Shown: positions 12,105 through 23,560, counted from the stretch's first letter. The stretch: DNA of 64,000 nucleotides from Sycobia sp. Sy_11 (GCA_018907035.1 JACCIC010000034.1:2470001-2534000), one strand, 5' to 3'. The notes: a model not told the origin generated them from the letters alone. Numbers and translations are program-made.

Positions 12105-12121
12105 AATTTGCTGTTCTAGAA
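12105..12121 (+). repeat. Right 17-bp direct repeat (putative TSD)
   Basis: Exact second copy of the 17-bp sequence at 11597-11613, marking the right edge of the foldback element. Confidence 0.75.
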
Positions 12122-13338
12122 TTTTAGCAATATCTTAAGATGAATTTACTATGAAATTCGTTGGTTACACATTTGCACAAACAATTATTAAAATAAAAGT
12201 CTAGTGCATCGAATTTTTCTCCTATCAGCGATAAAATAGTTGTATCCCAAAGAACAATTGTCTTCTTGTATGTTTTAAAATATATCTTTAAAGACCTACA
12301 TTCATAAACAGTTCGTAAAAATGCTAGAAATATTACATACGCATATGTGTTATATATAAAGATGCATTTTTTGGAAATTGAAAGTAACCTATTCTGATGG
12401 GCGAAGTTTTTTCCAGATCAAGCCTTCTATACGTTCAATATTAATGATTTTGTATATTATATATAAGGAGCTCTATCAAAGCCGAGTAGAATAAACCTTA
12501 TTCGGGTTACAATTACTGACGTTGTATAATGCAGCGCATGAACGTCTGAGCTAGTAGATGTCTATATATATAAAATAGCAGATATTGAAGCGAGCATAAG
12601 CCATCCAGAGTCTAAGACTTTTGTCAAAAAAGCTACTTCTATAACACAGTTAAAGTATTTTCATTTTTGGCGAATCTGTTGTCTAAAATGGCAGAATGTT
12701 GCAAAACTACAAATGTTTTGTTGGATTTCCATTTAATGAGTTACTCGTAATAATAACAAATGGCTACTGAATCTTTCTAGTTGTAGTGTAGGATTAACCT
12801 AAATATAAAGAGTTACTGAAATAAAGTTCTATTATAGAGATGCGATTATCGATGAATGTTTAATGTGCCTGATTAATTACACACTATATCATGTATATAT
12901 ATATCGATGTATATCTATGTATATATAAATACTTTCGTCGCTCGCTTGTCATTCGGAGGATCATCTATTTGGGCATACAAATTTTCGCGATATCTGTTTC
13001 CCTCTCTCTCTCTCTTCTTTCCTATTATTTTCTCCTTGTGTTCTAACCTTTATCATACAGTTTGATATGGTGGCACGGCTGATCACAGAGGTAAAACACA
13101 GGGAGAGTGAGGGAGGAGAGAGAAAGGAGAGAGAGTCGGAGAGATACAGATAGAAACACAGAGAAAAAAGATTTTTCAAGTATTAGAGTCTTGTTACGTC
13201 GAACGTAGCAATAATATGTATCGAATAGTCTCCATTTCACAGCATCTCACCCGTGAATCGTGTTTTTCTATCTGATGTCCCTTCGCCTCTTTCTCACATT
13301 AGTGCTTTCTCTCTTCCTTCCTTCTGCTGTCTCTTAAA
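12122..13338. other. AT-rich leading into purine/pyrimidine-rich promoter flank
   Basis: The left two thirds are AT-rich with no feature. From about 13000 the sequence becomes strongly CT- or GA-biased (CTCTCTCTCTC at 13002-13015, GAGAG clusters 13095-13150), approaching the kinase promoter. The open frames there are low-complexity. Confidence 0.45.
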
Positions 13339-13379
<41 letters not shown>

Positions 13380-13385
13380 CTCTCT
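13339..13385. repeat. (CT)n microsatellite upstream of kinase promoter
   Basis: Two CT dinucleotide runs (about 23 and 25 bp) joined by a TTCT step. The repeat ends 70 bp upstream of the TATA box at 13455, the position where GAGA-type elements often occur in insect promoters. It is the source of the RERERE antisense frames, which are not genes. Confidence 0.93.
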
Positions 13386-13454
13386 CGATATATATATAAC
13401 CTCTTGTTTTCCCTGCGCGACGAAGTCGCTCGGTCCTCTCTTCGTGCGCGTGTA

Positions 13455-13462
13455 TATATAAG
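13455..13462 (+). promoter_or_regulatory. TATA box of the kinase gene (candidate)
   Basis: TATATAAG lies 251 bp before the kinase start codon, in CpG-rich DNA after a CT tract. Transcription would start near 13485, giving a leader of about 220 nt. The TSS is not marked by a clear initiator. Its place upstream of the only convincing exon raises its value above other TATA matches. Confidence 0.45.
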
Positions 13463-13705
13463 TATCACCCGAGTGTGCGCTCGCGCCTTTGATCCGCCGC
13501 GCTGCGCGTTCCTCTCCCACCTACCCCGCCCTCCTCTCCCATAGCTCCCGCGCGCGCTTCGTAGTGAAATAAAAAAGAACCACCTTGAAAGACACGGTGA
13601 AAAAAAAACAAACCGAGAGGAAAGGTCCCTCTCTCGTTCTCCCGATAGGTGATACGGTGCCAGTGAAGGATTAATTAAAGGTGCACGCGGTCCAAGAATA
13701 CGCAA

Positions 13706-14101
13706 ATGAAAAGGAGCGAGTCCTGTGGCAGCGGCGCGGGGAGTCGCGGGGTCGTCGAGACGGGAGAGCAGGCGAGCAATTTCCATCGTCGACGGGGCAA
13801 GAGCGACGACAGGCCCGATAACAGGCCCGAAATGCGGAGGACGAGCACGATCGCCCGGTCGTCGGCAACCGCCGCGGCGGCGAGGACCTCGGCCGGCATC
13901 GGGAGGCCGGGCACCGGAGCTGCGGACGGCGTGTCGGACGTCGGCGTCGGCGGCGGCATAAGTCTGGCGAGCGTAGCGGCCGGCGGCCATCATCGGAGCC
14001 ACTCGACGGTCAGCGTCGGGAATTATCAGATAATGGGCACGCTCGGGAAAGGACACTTCGCGCGGGTCGTCGAGGCGATTCACAGGCTCTTGAAGATCAA
14101 G
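13706..14101 (+). CDS. Protein kinase, N-terminal first exon (AMPK-related/CAMK-like)
   Basis: First coding exon of a Ser/Thr protein kinase, 132 codons. Residues 1-104 are a Gly/Ala/Arg/Ser-rich, probably disordered N-terminus. From about residue 105 the kinase domain begins (VGNYQIMGTLGKGHFARVV), with the ATP-binding glycine loop G114-x-G116-x-F118-x-x-V121 intact. The exon ends after K132 at a phase-0 donor (AAG then GTATTA at 14102), so the next exon should begin with the beta-3 VAIK-type lysine motif. The start was chosen because an in-frame TAA lies at 13676-13678 and this is the first ATG after it; a second in-frame ATG is codon 43. The form VGNY...LG.G.FA.V.EA.H resembles AMPK-related/CAMKL kinases (HUNK, SNRK, NIM1, SIK groups); the member cannot be fixed from this part. 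Translation past 14101 enters an (AT)n array and is not protein. Confidence 0.78.
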
Positions 14102-14107
14102 GTATTA
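14102..14107 (+). other. 5' splice site of kinase intron 1
   Basis: AAG followed by GTATTA. It has the obligatory GT with an AAG exon end, but a weak +4/+5. It falls at the expected position between the glycine loop and the catalytic lysine. The intron would be phase 0 and begins only nine bases before an (AT)n array. No matching acceptor exon was recognised up to 64000. Confidence 0.6.
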
Positions 14108-14108
14108 C

Positions 14109-14110
<2 letters not shown>

Positions 14111-14184
<74 letters not shown>
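14111..14184. repeat. (AT)n microsatellite at intron start
   Basis: About 74 bp of AT dinucleotides with one TACATA interruption near 14170, starting nine bases into the proposed intron. Confidence 0.95.
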
Positions 14185-15299
14185 CGAAGAAAATTCAAAT
14201 TTTGATTAATTATGAAGCATCTGGAGCATGTACAACACGTTATATGACTTATATATGTAAAATCGAAAGAATGTGGTTATGAATCCTCATATATGAAGAT
14301 ATTTCTCTACAGATCCTAATCCTACAACTTTGCTTCAAAACGTACATACAAAAGCAAGCAAATTCAGACATGAGTATAGTATTATATACTCATTTTTTTA
14401 AGTCGCTCATTTTCAAGCACTAGGTAAATAGTATTGGTGCTTTTCAGCCTTTTATAACCTATTTCTCAAATATGAACTAAAATATTGATCACCTGTTATA
14501 AATAAATCCGAATGGTATAAATTATTTAGAAAATTAGCGATAATAAACTGAAAATATAAATATTTATGGGATTAGTTAAAATTTATAAATTATTGCAAAA
14601 TATTATTTAACAAGTACGCAATATTAAAAAATTTTTTACATTTCCTAATATATCTTACATTCCGACATTGTCCAGTTTTATATTTTCGCTTTTATCTGAT
14701 TCATAAAAATAGAAATTTATTTTGTTTTTGTCTTAATTATAAATTTAAATATAATATGCGCTACTAGTCGCGAAAAGCAGAATGAAAAATACGTCAGCCT
14801 TAAGTATACAATAAGTATGCGAAAGTATTCTATACAATAGTAAAATTTCGTAATTCTTTTAAATTTTTTTTTAATCTTTTAAAAAAAATATTTTTATATA
14901 AATTCTTTTTTATTACATTATATGTTTAATTAAAATATAGAGAAAACAATTATATAACATTTATTCTTTTTTCATAATTATGGAATTATGAAATACGGTA
15001 TACTATTTTTCTAATTACTTTAATTACAGAAACCTATTTTTGAATTGAAAGATCGGTTCTTTCCATTTAAACACTGCATTATTTGTATTCTCATCCCGGC
15101 TATTTTTGTTATTATTCAGTGACGCCCTCGAACATACAGTAAAAGTTTTCTTTATCAATAGTACTTATATAACTTTTTTATTTAAGTACTATTCTCATTT
15201 TCTAATCATCATTTTCTATTATTAAACTTATACTTTATTTCGAAAAAATGTAGAACCGAAATCGAGAAACTATTATATAGCCCTTTACTTTTGTTTTTG

Positions 15300-15355
<56 letters not shown>

Positions 15356-15668
15356 GCTATAGTTTGTGATTGTTCTAAATAAATGATCCTATCGGAGAAA
15401 TTTCAAGTGTAATTCAAAATGTATGCGCGAAAACCACAAACTATGAACATACAATATGCAAAGTAGTGCTACATTTGATAATAAAATCTGATAAAATTAT
15501 AATGTAATTCTCGTGCGACCAAGTTTGTTTTGCTTAAAAAATCTTAAAAAGCTCTATAACAATCATGAGTATATAATAATGGCGAATATAAGGTATTCCA
15601 TAATAAATGATTAAGATGTAACAACGGGAATCCGTACAAAACTATAGTTTTGTATTCTTTTTTTTATG
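14185..15668. other. AT-rich intronic DNA
   Basis: AT-rich sequence with an (AT)n array at 15302-15353. No exon or RNA gene was recognised. Confidence 0.45.
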
Positions 15669-15763
15669 TTATTTAACGTCGCTCTATTTATGCTTCCAAA
15701 TACCGTTGCTAATCAACGGCCAAGGTTTTCGATGTGCTTGTAAACAAAGCACATGTACATTAT
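15669..15763 (+). repeat. Dispersed repeat, copy 1
   Basis: About 95 bp aligns with 20699-20793 in the same orientation. Shared blocks include CTCTATTTATG, GCTAATCAA and GTAAACA-AGCA. By eye the two copies are roughly three quarters identical. It is probably a fragment of an old interspersed element present in at least two copies here. Confidence 0.65.
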
Positions 15764-17614
15764 TGCAGCTATGCTTGCTAAGTTATACTAGTCCTTCGCT
15801 CTAGCGATCGAACCTTATCGCAGACCTGAGTTTTAAATTCATATAGAATATTAATTTTGAAAAATTATAAATAAAATATTAAATCACCATTAATTAATCA
15901 GAATATTATCTTTACGAACATTGGCACATATTAATAAGTATAAAACATTATTCAAAAGATATTATTTAACAAAATTGAAAAAATCTTTTTTATGTATTAT
16001 ATATTAAGCGCAGCAGAAAAAAGTGATGAAAATTTAAATTGGAATAACGTTGGTAGCAAAAATATTAAAATATTCCATTGTAATAAATTTGAATTTTATA
16101 ATATACGCAGCATTCATTTCACGGCCCAACGAATAAGCCAACCTGCAGTGGTACACAACATAGCATGGCTAATGTATATGTGGAAATCTTTTTTACATTG
16201 CAAATAATGCACTTGTAATATGTATATAGTTTCCATTTAAAACTACGGCACACACACACACACACACGCACATATATGTATATATAAAACATTGAGCTTG
16301 CATAACATTTTATCTCTTTATATCTGTTGGTGCGCGTGTATATGTGTGTAAAAAACTGCGCCGTTCGATTATATATATAATAGGACGAGTACAATATACT
16401 CGTATAACGAGCGAATAATAGGCCGCGCGCGGGGATCGTGCCAAATGCATTCGCGAGGCATGGGTATGACCTTGGGCGGGTTAAAGGACGAGTGTGAGAT
16501 AAAAAAAAAAGAACAACGAGTGAGTTTATGTACAACGATTATGTTTTTACGTAACCGCCGTTGAAAAGCCGTTAAATCCGCGGATTGAAAGTGGCCCGCA
16601 TATTATATTATGCATCAGAATGGTACAGGATCGGTAAAACTTATACGAGATTCTAATAAAGCCAAGCGCACAGGGGGAAGCGTATCAATCGCTTTACTAA
16701 TATATACTGGCCTCGCTCGGCATAGTTCATCGATATTGAGGAGAAAAAACCCTCCGAAAAAAAGTATTATATATAATCAAGTTTTCGTGGAAGGGCAACT
16801 TTTCTCGAATTCCCTTCGCTTCTATACATAATTGTTATCGGTTTACCGATCGGTGCGACTAAGTATAATGTCCAAGCGACAGTTTGGTTGTCATCTATAT
16901 GGTGGCTGAAGAAATTTTTTTCGATCCTATCTCAAGGCAGAAGCCGCTTTAATGCCCTTTTCTAATTTGTTCCACAATCGTCGTAAATGTCAAGCAAGGT
17001 TTTTATAGATATGTCTGCGCAGCCTTTTTGTTTGACTGAGAAAGGCAAGTAGATGTAGTTGTCAAGTATAATGTAACTTAATTATAAGATACTTTTATAT
17101 TGTACCTATGAAATCGTAGTTCCTTTACCATTCTATTATATATAAAGACTTCTATAGTATAAAATAATAACAAAATATTTTTAGAATTATGCTTAAGTAT
17201 AAACATAAACAGATTTTATTTTTGCACGCTAAAAATTTTTTACATTACGTACATTATTTTCTGCATCCATCGTATATTTATTTATAAGATTATAGGTGCG
17301 GTAATAAATCTGTATAACATGTTTTAACATAAAGACATTTTGTCTCGAATTCATCCTCTTTTTACCCAACTTTTTACAGCCAAATCAGACCTCCAAATAT
17401 ATTACTACTTGCATTATTATGTCACATTCCCTTTAAATTTGCAAACCTTTGAAGAAATAATCGCTGTATTACATTACAGCTTAATTCCCTGTCCTCCTGG
17501 GCTCCGTCGTATATGAATTTACAAATCCAATCACCCGACTGATTGGTTGGTTGTGTCTCGTTGCGGTTTATCTCCAGCACTCCTCGATATTACATACAGA
17601 CATACATAGATACA

Positions 17615-17617
<3 letters not shown>
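15764..17617. other. AT-rich with GC-elevated island 16240-16840
   Basis: The flanks are AT-rich. The island holds a (CA)n at 16249-16266, CpG-rich DNA around 16420-16500 and a 10-bp A run at 16501. Open frames here (for example antisense 16119-16535) are overlapping shadows without domains. Confidence 0.4.
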
Positions 17618-17667
<50 letters not shown>

Positions 17668-17834
17668 CAAACGAAGTAACAGATCAGGGCCAGAAGTAAA
17701 AACGCAACGTGATTGATCGATCCAACGTGAAAATATACGCCTCGATATATGGTCGGTGAGCGGCGGGGATGAGTAGATAGAACATCGCTGCTGCACTTTA
17801 CGCGCGTCCCTCGAGAGATCCAGCGAGCCGTGTA

Positions 17835-17887
<53 letters not shown>

Positions 17888-17937
17888 TCGCGCACCCAAA
17901 GGGGAAAAGAAGGCAGGCGCTCGTATGGGCCCAATGT

Positions 17938-17998
<61 letters not shown>
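17618..17998. repeat. Cluster of three (AT)n arrays
   Basis: AT dinucleotide arrays at 17618-17666, 17838-17884 and 17942-17998 are separated by unique spacers of about 170 and 57 bp. Because AT arrays are self-complementary, any two can pair and loop out the spacer. Long YIYI antisense frames across the cluster are spurious. Confidence 0.9.
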
Positions 17999-18000
<2 letters not shown>

Positions 18001-18124
18001 CTATATACAGGCATTGTCGGAATTAAATTGTTCCGCAGCATGTCATCGGGTTATACATTAGTGATATGTATGTGAAATGCTCGCATCGGTCTTTAGAGTA
18101 TTACCTTAAACCTCATCTAGTCTT

Positions 18125-18128
<4 letters not shown>

Positions 18129-18219
<91 letters not shown>
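18129..18219. repeat. (CT)n microsatellite
   Basis: About 90 bp of CT dinucleotides with a single phase break (CTCTCCTCTC) near 18175. Confidence 0.95.
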
Positions 18220-18222
<3 letters not shown>

Positions 18223-19069
18223 GCTCTCCCTCCCTCTTACTCTTCGGTCCGTAAATCCCCCTATAAACAATAGAGGACAAGCGGAGCGGAGAAAACAACA
18301 AAAGGAGGCCGAGGACGCGATAGGAAGCTTCCCCCACCCTCGTGTGTATGTATATATATATATATACACGTCGTACACAGTGTACTCTGCTTTTCCCTCC
18401 TACCGGCTGTTACATTCTATATATATCAGTTGTTCTTTTGGTTGGAATACAGCCGGCGACACGCGTGCAGGTATACCACGCGTACAATTAGATCGTTATA
18501 GGTGCGCGCGACCGGTTTTTCCTCGCAGATGGCTATTTAGGTATTCCCGCCGGCGATAGTACATCTCCCAAACATCTCCTGCAATCCCGATTTCTCTTTT
18601 CCCCTCGACGCGCGGGTCGCGCCAACAGATTCGTCACGAAGACGCCGTCGCCTATATTTATACGTATTATATATTTATAATGATCGTCCATTCGAAATCC
18701 ATGTAAAATCTCGTCAAGTGTAGCCCGCGCCCCGGCTCTCGCGTCATCGTGCAAGAACGTGCAGGGGCTGATGGTGCAGGCATCATGCATAGATGTATAT
18801 ATAATGCGTATCCTTGTAGTAGATAGGTACGTGTGAGCGCGCGCGCACGCGTGTGTGTTTAGTTGCTCGGTGAACGCGCCGGTATTGCGTTTCCCCTCGT
18901 AAATTAGTGGGAGGAGGGGGTGCTTGCGTGAGGCCGCACGCTATAGATATATGAAAGAAGCTGATGCCGCTCTCCGTCGAAGGAGGGTAGGCGGGCGAGA
19001 AAAAAGTATTGTAAACGGTAATTATTGTTATGGCTTGTCCCCTGGAGTTGCGTGGAAAGAGGACAGAGA

Positions 19070-19072
<3 letters not shown>
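18220..19072. other. CpG-rich island between CT and GA arrays
   Basis: Complex CpG-rich DNA with no domain-bearing frame. An antisense 85-codon ATG frame (18790 down to 18536) has varied composition but no recognisable motif, neighbours or splice context, so it is not called a gene. GCGCGC runs lie near 18838-18850. The layout (CT array, island, GA array) suggests a regulatory element. Confidence 0.4.

Positions 19073-19123
<51 letters not shown>
19073..19123. repeat. (GA)n microsatellite
   Basis: About 50 bp of uninterrupted GA dinucleotides, opposite in strand sense to the (CT)n array at 18129, so the pair flanks the island as an inverted repeat. Confidence 0.95.
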
Positions 19124-19126
<3 letters not shown>

Positions 19127-20430
19127 GAGCGGAGAGGGAAGACGCGCACGAGGGAGGTCCAGTGCTGCCTGTAATACACCATGATGGAACCAAATGGGTT
19201 CCCTCGTAAAACATATAGCGGACTCGGGAACTGTCCCTTCGTTCTTTTTCTTCCTTCGCCCTCTCCTTTCGCGTTTAGACGATAGGTTTTAGTCCTTAGG
19301 GGAGATCCACGCGGTTTTTTTATCTTTTTTCTTTCGGTCTTGCCGAATGTTATATACATATACGTATATGTATATATATAGACACGGTGTACGGATCGAT
19401 GATGTCGGCGGTAAAAGTGGGCAGGAACCGAGAGCTATAAGGTACAGCGACGATTTTTTTTCTTCGCATTCTCGTATATACTTATTTACAGGCGACGCGC
19501 GTAGCTCATTCGTATAGTTATCTGTATATTTTATTGCTTATTTTTACTATATTATTATTAATTTTTACGACTGCCTTTTAATACGCCTAGTTAGCTTTTG
19601 GCCTTGGCTTACCAGCTCGTTTGCATTGAATATCACTAATTGAAAAATTCATTCCCAATTATTAATGCTAATTAAAAAATTAAATCCAAATTAATTTAAA
19701 ATTATTAATTTGCCTTTTTTCTGAAAGCCAATCTAAGTATTGCTCTTAAAAAATAGCATGTTATGTTTAAATATAACGTTATTTTAAATAATCTATTGCC
19801 ATTTAGTTCATCTGCTAAACAACTTTTTGAACAATTTATGAATCAAGCCAGATTTTTAATAAGGAAAAATGCCTGTAATCTCTTTATTAAAAATGGGTCA
19901 AGATTCTCTGAATTTGATACATTCATATTACATTATAAAATAACTTGAGACGAATTAATTTTAAATTATATCTATATATATAATTCCAATTCTCCACTGA
20001 AAAGGAAAGCTTATCAAGGATGGATATTTTTATCGTTTTCCATTGAATTTTCTTCGCGTGAAAAGAAAATATTACCATCTAAATTTGACGTCAAATATAA
20101 ATTGTTTTAATTCACTTTATACACTTAAATTTAAACTTCACTTTATACACTTATAAAAGCCTGCATTGTCGTTAGCATCATTTTAATTAATAAAATTCTG
20201 AATTTTTAAGGATTTGAATAAGTTTTATTTATCCTTCAATTTTACTCAGCTTATACGCACATGTCTACCTTAACCTGATTATATAACGTATGAAACGCAT
20301 TACAATATAAATTAGTACATATACTATTAAGCGCATCGCAGATGCTAATATATACGAATATATATAAAATATGAACTCTTTTGATCCGGCTTATATATAT
20401 ATATATATTCAATTATATGTTGTATTTCGC

Positions 20431-20432
<2 letters not shown>
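19124..20432. other. Island edge then AT-rich DNA
   Basis: CpG-elevated to about 19500, then AT-rich. It contains an exact 17-bp direct repeat TTCACTTTATACACTTA at 20111-20127 and 20137-20153. No gene was recognised. Confidence 0.5.

Positions 20433-20499
<67 letters not shown>
20433..20499. repeat. (AT)n microsatellite
   Basis: About 67 bp of AT dinucleotides, with a smaller (AT)10 just upstream at 20391-20409. Confidence 0.95.
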
Positions 20500-20501
<2 letters not shown>

Positions 20502-20698
20502 TTGAAACATAATGTATAGTAACTTATTCTTTCCCAGAATATAATGACAAATATTAAATATCATTTACGTGAAAACCTCGATGAAAACATTTACATAATA
20601 TAAGCTTAAATCATTTTCCGATTAAGTGTCGGCTATTTTCAAAAGTTATAGAAATTATTAAATAATATATATTTATTGGAAAAGTAATATTTTTTTCA

Positions 20699-20793
20699 CC
20701 TATTTAATAGCACTCTATTTATGTTCTCAAATAGAGGGGCTAATCAATGGAGGTTTACGATGCGTTCGTAAACAGAGCAAATGTAATGTTTTT
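20699..20793 (+). repeat. Dispersed repeat, copy 2
   Basis: Same-orientation partner of 15669-15763, with shared CTCTATTTATG, GCTAATCAA and GTAAACA blocks. Divergence is spread along the length, so it is an old copy, not a recent duplication. Confidence 0.65.
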
Positions 20794-21142
20794 GGACAAT
20801 AAATAGGTATTAAATATAACCTCAAACTGTCAGCATCAATGTTTTTTTATTTATCATATATTATATTGGTACATTGCACTTTCTTTTAATTATAATATTA
20901 CTACTTTTATAAATAACAAACTTTTTCTATAACTGCATCGTTGGATTTCTGAGATTCTTGCATAATCAGAGTCAAAAGTCGTTCATTAGTAAAATAATAT
21001 TATGTTCAGTAATTGACTACAAACATTCAGTCATATACGGAAATAACTATTGAAAATTTAATATTGAAGCATATTGGAACATCTTATTAGATGGAGAACT
21101 AGTTATTTGGCTAATAAGAACTTTTTGTATCTATATAAGATA

Positions 21143-21189
<47 letters not shown>

Positions 21190-22311
21190 CATTTTCAAGA
21201 TTTGGTCGTACTACTATATACCTATATACTTTTTTAATTGCAATTAGTCTACTTCTCATTACTTAAACTCGATGTATTGTATAATATAGGTGGGAGATAT
21301 ATTATTCTTTTTAATAGAATAGGCGCAAAATAGTTATCTATTAACTGATGTATAAAGTAGGCCGAACTGCAGAAAATATAAATTTATGGACATATTATTG
21401 GTTAACATATTACATTTTCACCGCATTATGTGCGATTTAGTCGCAGAAGCAGAGGTTTTCATAAAAAATATTCTCTCACTATATACAGTATTTCATATAC
21501 AATCTATATCTATTCATTTTTATTTAATTGAAAATATACTAATTTTCACTACTACATGAAAGCTTTGGTTTTTATCACTTTTCATTAGAATGCACTTTGG
21601 AGGCGATCAGGATTCTCTTCCTCAAACTAGACCAAATTTATGATTCAATTATTTTAAGCTATATACTTGTTAGTATAAGCTTCTTTCACTATGTAATTTT
21701 GACATCGATCTTGAACTATATACTGTTTACTTGAGGAACAACGAAATTTTAAAACCAAAATACTAAATATCTTCTGCATTATAGATATAACAATGAAATT
21801 GACGTATAATTTTATCTGATTACTAATAATTTTTAGTAACTGTTAATTTTTACAAAAATACATTTTAAATTAAAACGTTATTAATTATAAACTGTATTGA
21901 TTTTAATAGAATTAATAGATATGGTATCAAAAAATTAATTTTAAGCCATCTAATGTCTCACATAATAACTCACATAAAAAAACAGCTAGTTTAAGTTTTA
22001 TCCAAACTTTTATAACATATATAAATTTACGATATTGTGTAAAAGAGCTTCATCAAACAACTGTATAATAAAAATAAAGGATCTGTTCATTATAATACTA
22101 AAATCTATGTAAAGAAGGGCTACACTATGTCGTCGCGTCAACGGCACATACCGTCTTAACATACTGTAATTGCGCTCCATTGTTTATTCTGGATATCAAC
22201 TATGTAAAAAAAAATATTTCATTTTTTGGCCAATACGGATATTAAAAAAAATAATTAAAAAAAAACGAACAACACTATAGTCAAAGCGATATCCTGCATA
22301 TGCGTACGTAC

Positions 22312-22315
<4 letters not shown>
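20794..22315. other. AT-rich, (TC)n at 21145-21186
   Basis: AT-rich DNA. The only clear structure is a 42-bp (TC)n array at 21145-21186. No coding signature was found. Confidence 0.5.

Positions 22316-22368
<53 letters not shown>
22316..22368. repeat. (AT)n microsatellite
   Basis: About 53 bp of AT dinucleotides. Confidence 0.95.
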
Positions 22369-22370
<2 letters not shown>

Positions 22371-23053
22371 GCGAAATATAATACTTGTATAATTATTGTT
22401 AAATAACATGCTAAAAATCATATTATAATACAGGAGATAGATCTATATAGCTATAACAATCAATTCAATTCTAATCAAATTATTAAAGACTCCGATAAAA
22501 TTATCTATTTATTTTATATCCAAATTTTATATATATACTTATTTGCATACTAACAGAATTCATTTTTCTCAAGATTTTTCTTGTATCAATATTCATTCAG
22601 CTAATACTCCGAAAGTGCGCTACACGGTGTATATATTCATTTGCATAAGTGAAATGCATCCAATTCAAACCAGACGTCTGATACGCATTATTGTGCGGCA
22701 TCGCGCGAGCATCGGTGGAAGGTCAAATACAGCCGTATAAACTCGTTTCAGAGTCGCGGAGAGGCTATAATATCGTACATGTACATACTAGTCATAGTAG
22801 TAGTAGTAGTAGCAGCGGCGGCAGTAATAGTAATCGTAAAGTCAAAGGACCCGCAGAACTGCAAATATAATACGCGCGCATACGTCTATTATACGGCGAT
22901 ATACGCACGCGTACTACAAGGTGGTGTATATTAGTACTAAACCCCCGCGTGCAGCAGATGCACGGAGGAGTGGGGGGAGGGAGTAGGACGACCTTCTCGG
23001 TAGAACAATAGAGCAACTACTGTTACCGAGAGCGCGATAAGGCCTTCGTCTCG

Positions 23054-23054
<1 letters not shown>

Positions 23055-23105
<51 letters not shown>
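23055..23105. repeat. (AT)n microsatellite
   Basis: About 51 bp of AT dinucleotides, paired with a second array 70 bp downstream. Confidence 0.95.
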
Positions 23106-23107
<2 letters not shown>

Positions 23108-23174
23108 GCTGCATCAGTTGCTTATCGCAATGGAACGCGCGACCGAGCCGGCGCTGAAGCGCGAGCACTGCAGC

Positions 23175-23248
<74 letters not shown>
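23175..23248. repeat. (AT)n microsatellite
   Basis: About 74 bp of AT dinucleotides with a TACATA interruption near 23184. Confidence 0.95.
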
Positions 23249-23252
<4 letters not shown>

Positions 23253-23560
23253 AACGAGGGCAAACCCTTCGTTCTTCACATGCGCTTTGCGCTTTTTGCG
23301 CTCACCTTCCTCCGTGATCTTGTTGTTTTTTTATTATATATGCAACTCCTCCGCGAGCGATTTACAATTATAAGTTCGAAGGACGTTATACTTGAACGGG
23401 TAGTTTGATGCTCGCAATCGATCTTGGCCGATGAGTATATCGGGTACTCGAGAACTCGAAGAACTCAGCCTCACTTGCTTGTGATTTCTTCAGCACCCTC
23501 TCCCCGCTCCTCTCGTTCGTTTAATTGCGCACCAGTGATGCAATGCTTCACAATGGTTGT

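Larger units (their letters stand above)
22590..23560. other. CpG-rich island with two (AT)n arrays
   Basis: CpG-elevated DNA with a (TAG)n-like run at 22794-22812, a G-rich tract near 22965-22985 and two long (AT)n arrays. Open frames across it (22914-23279 antisense, 23118-23408) are mostly YIYI repeats and are not called. Confidence 0.45.

Noticed and set aside
13334..14083. 249-residue antisense frame opposite the kinase exon
   Set aside because: It is the GC-rich shadow of the kinase coding frame plus RERERE from the CT microsatellite. The sense frame has a recognisable glycine loop and a splice donor.
14102..14209. Continuation of the kinase frame into YIYI repeats to 14209
   Set aside because: It crosses the splice donor and reads an (AT)n array; kinase homology ends exactly at the donor.
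17568..18041. 157-residue antisense frame
   Set aside because: Mostly YIYI from three AT arrays, with short unrelated spacers.
18536..18790. 85-residue antisense ATG frame of varied composition
   Set aside because: The most protein-like of the small antisense frames, but no domain, no paired splice sites and no neighbouring exon; chance cannot be excluded.
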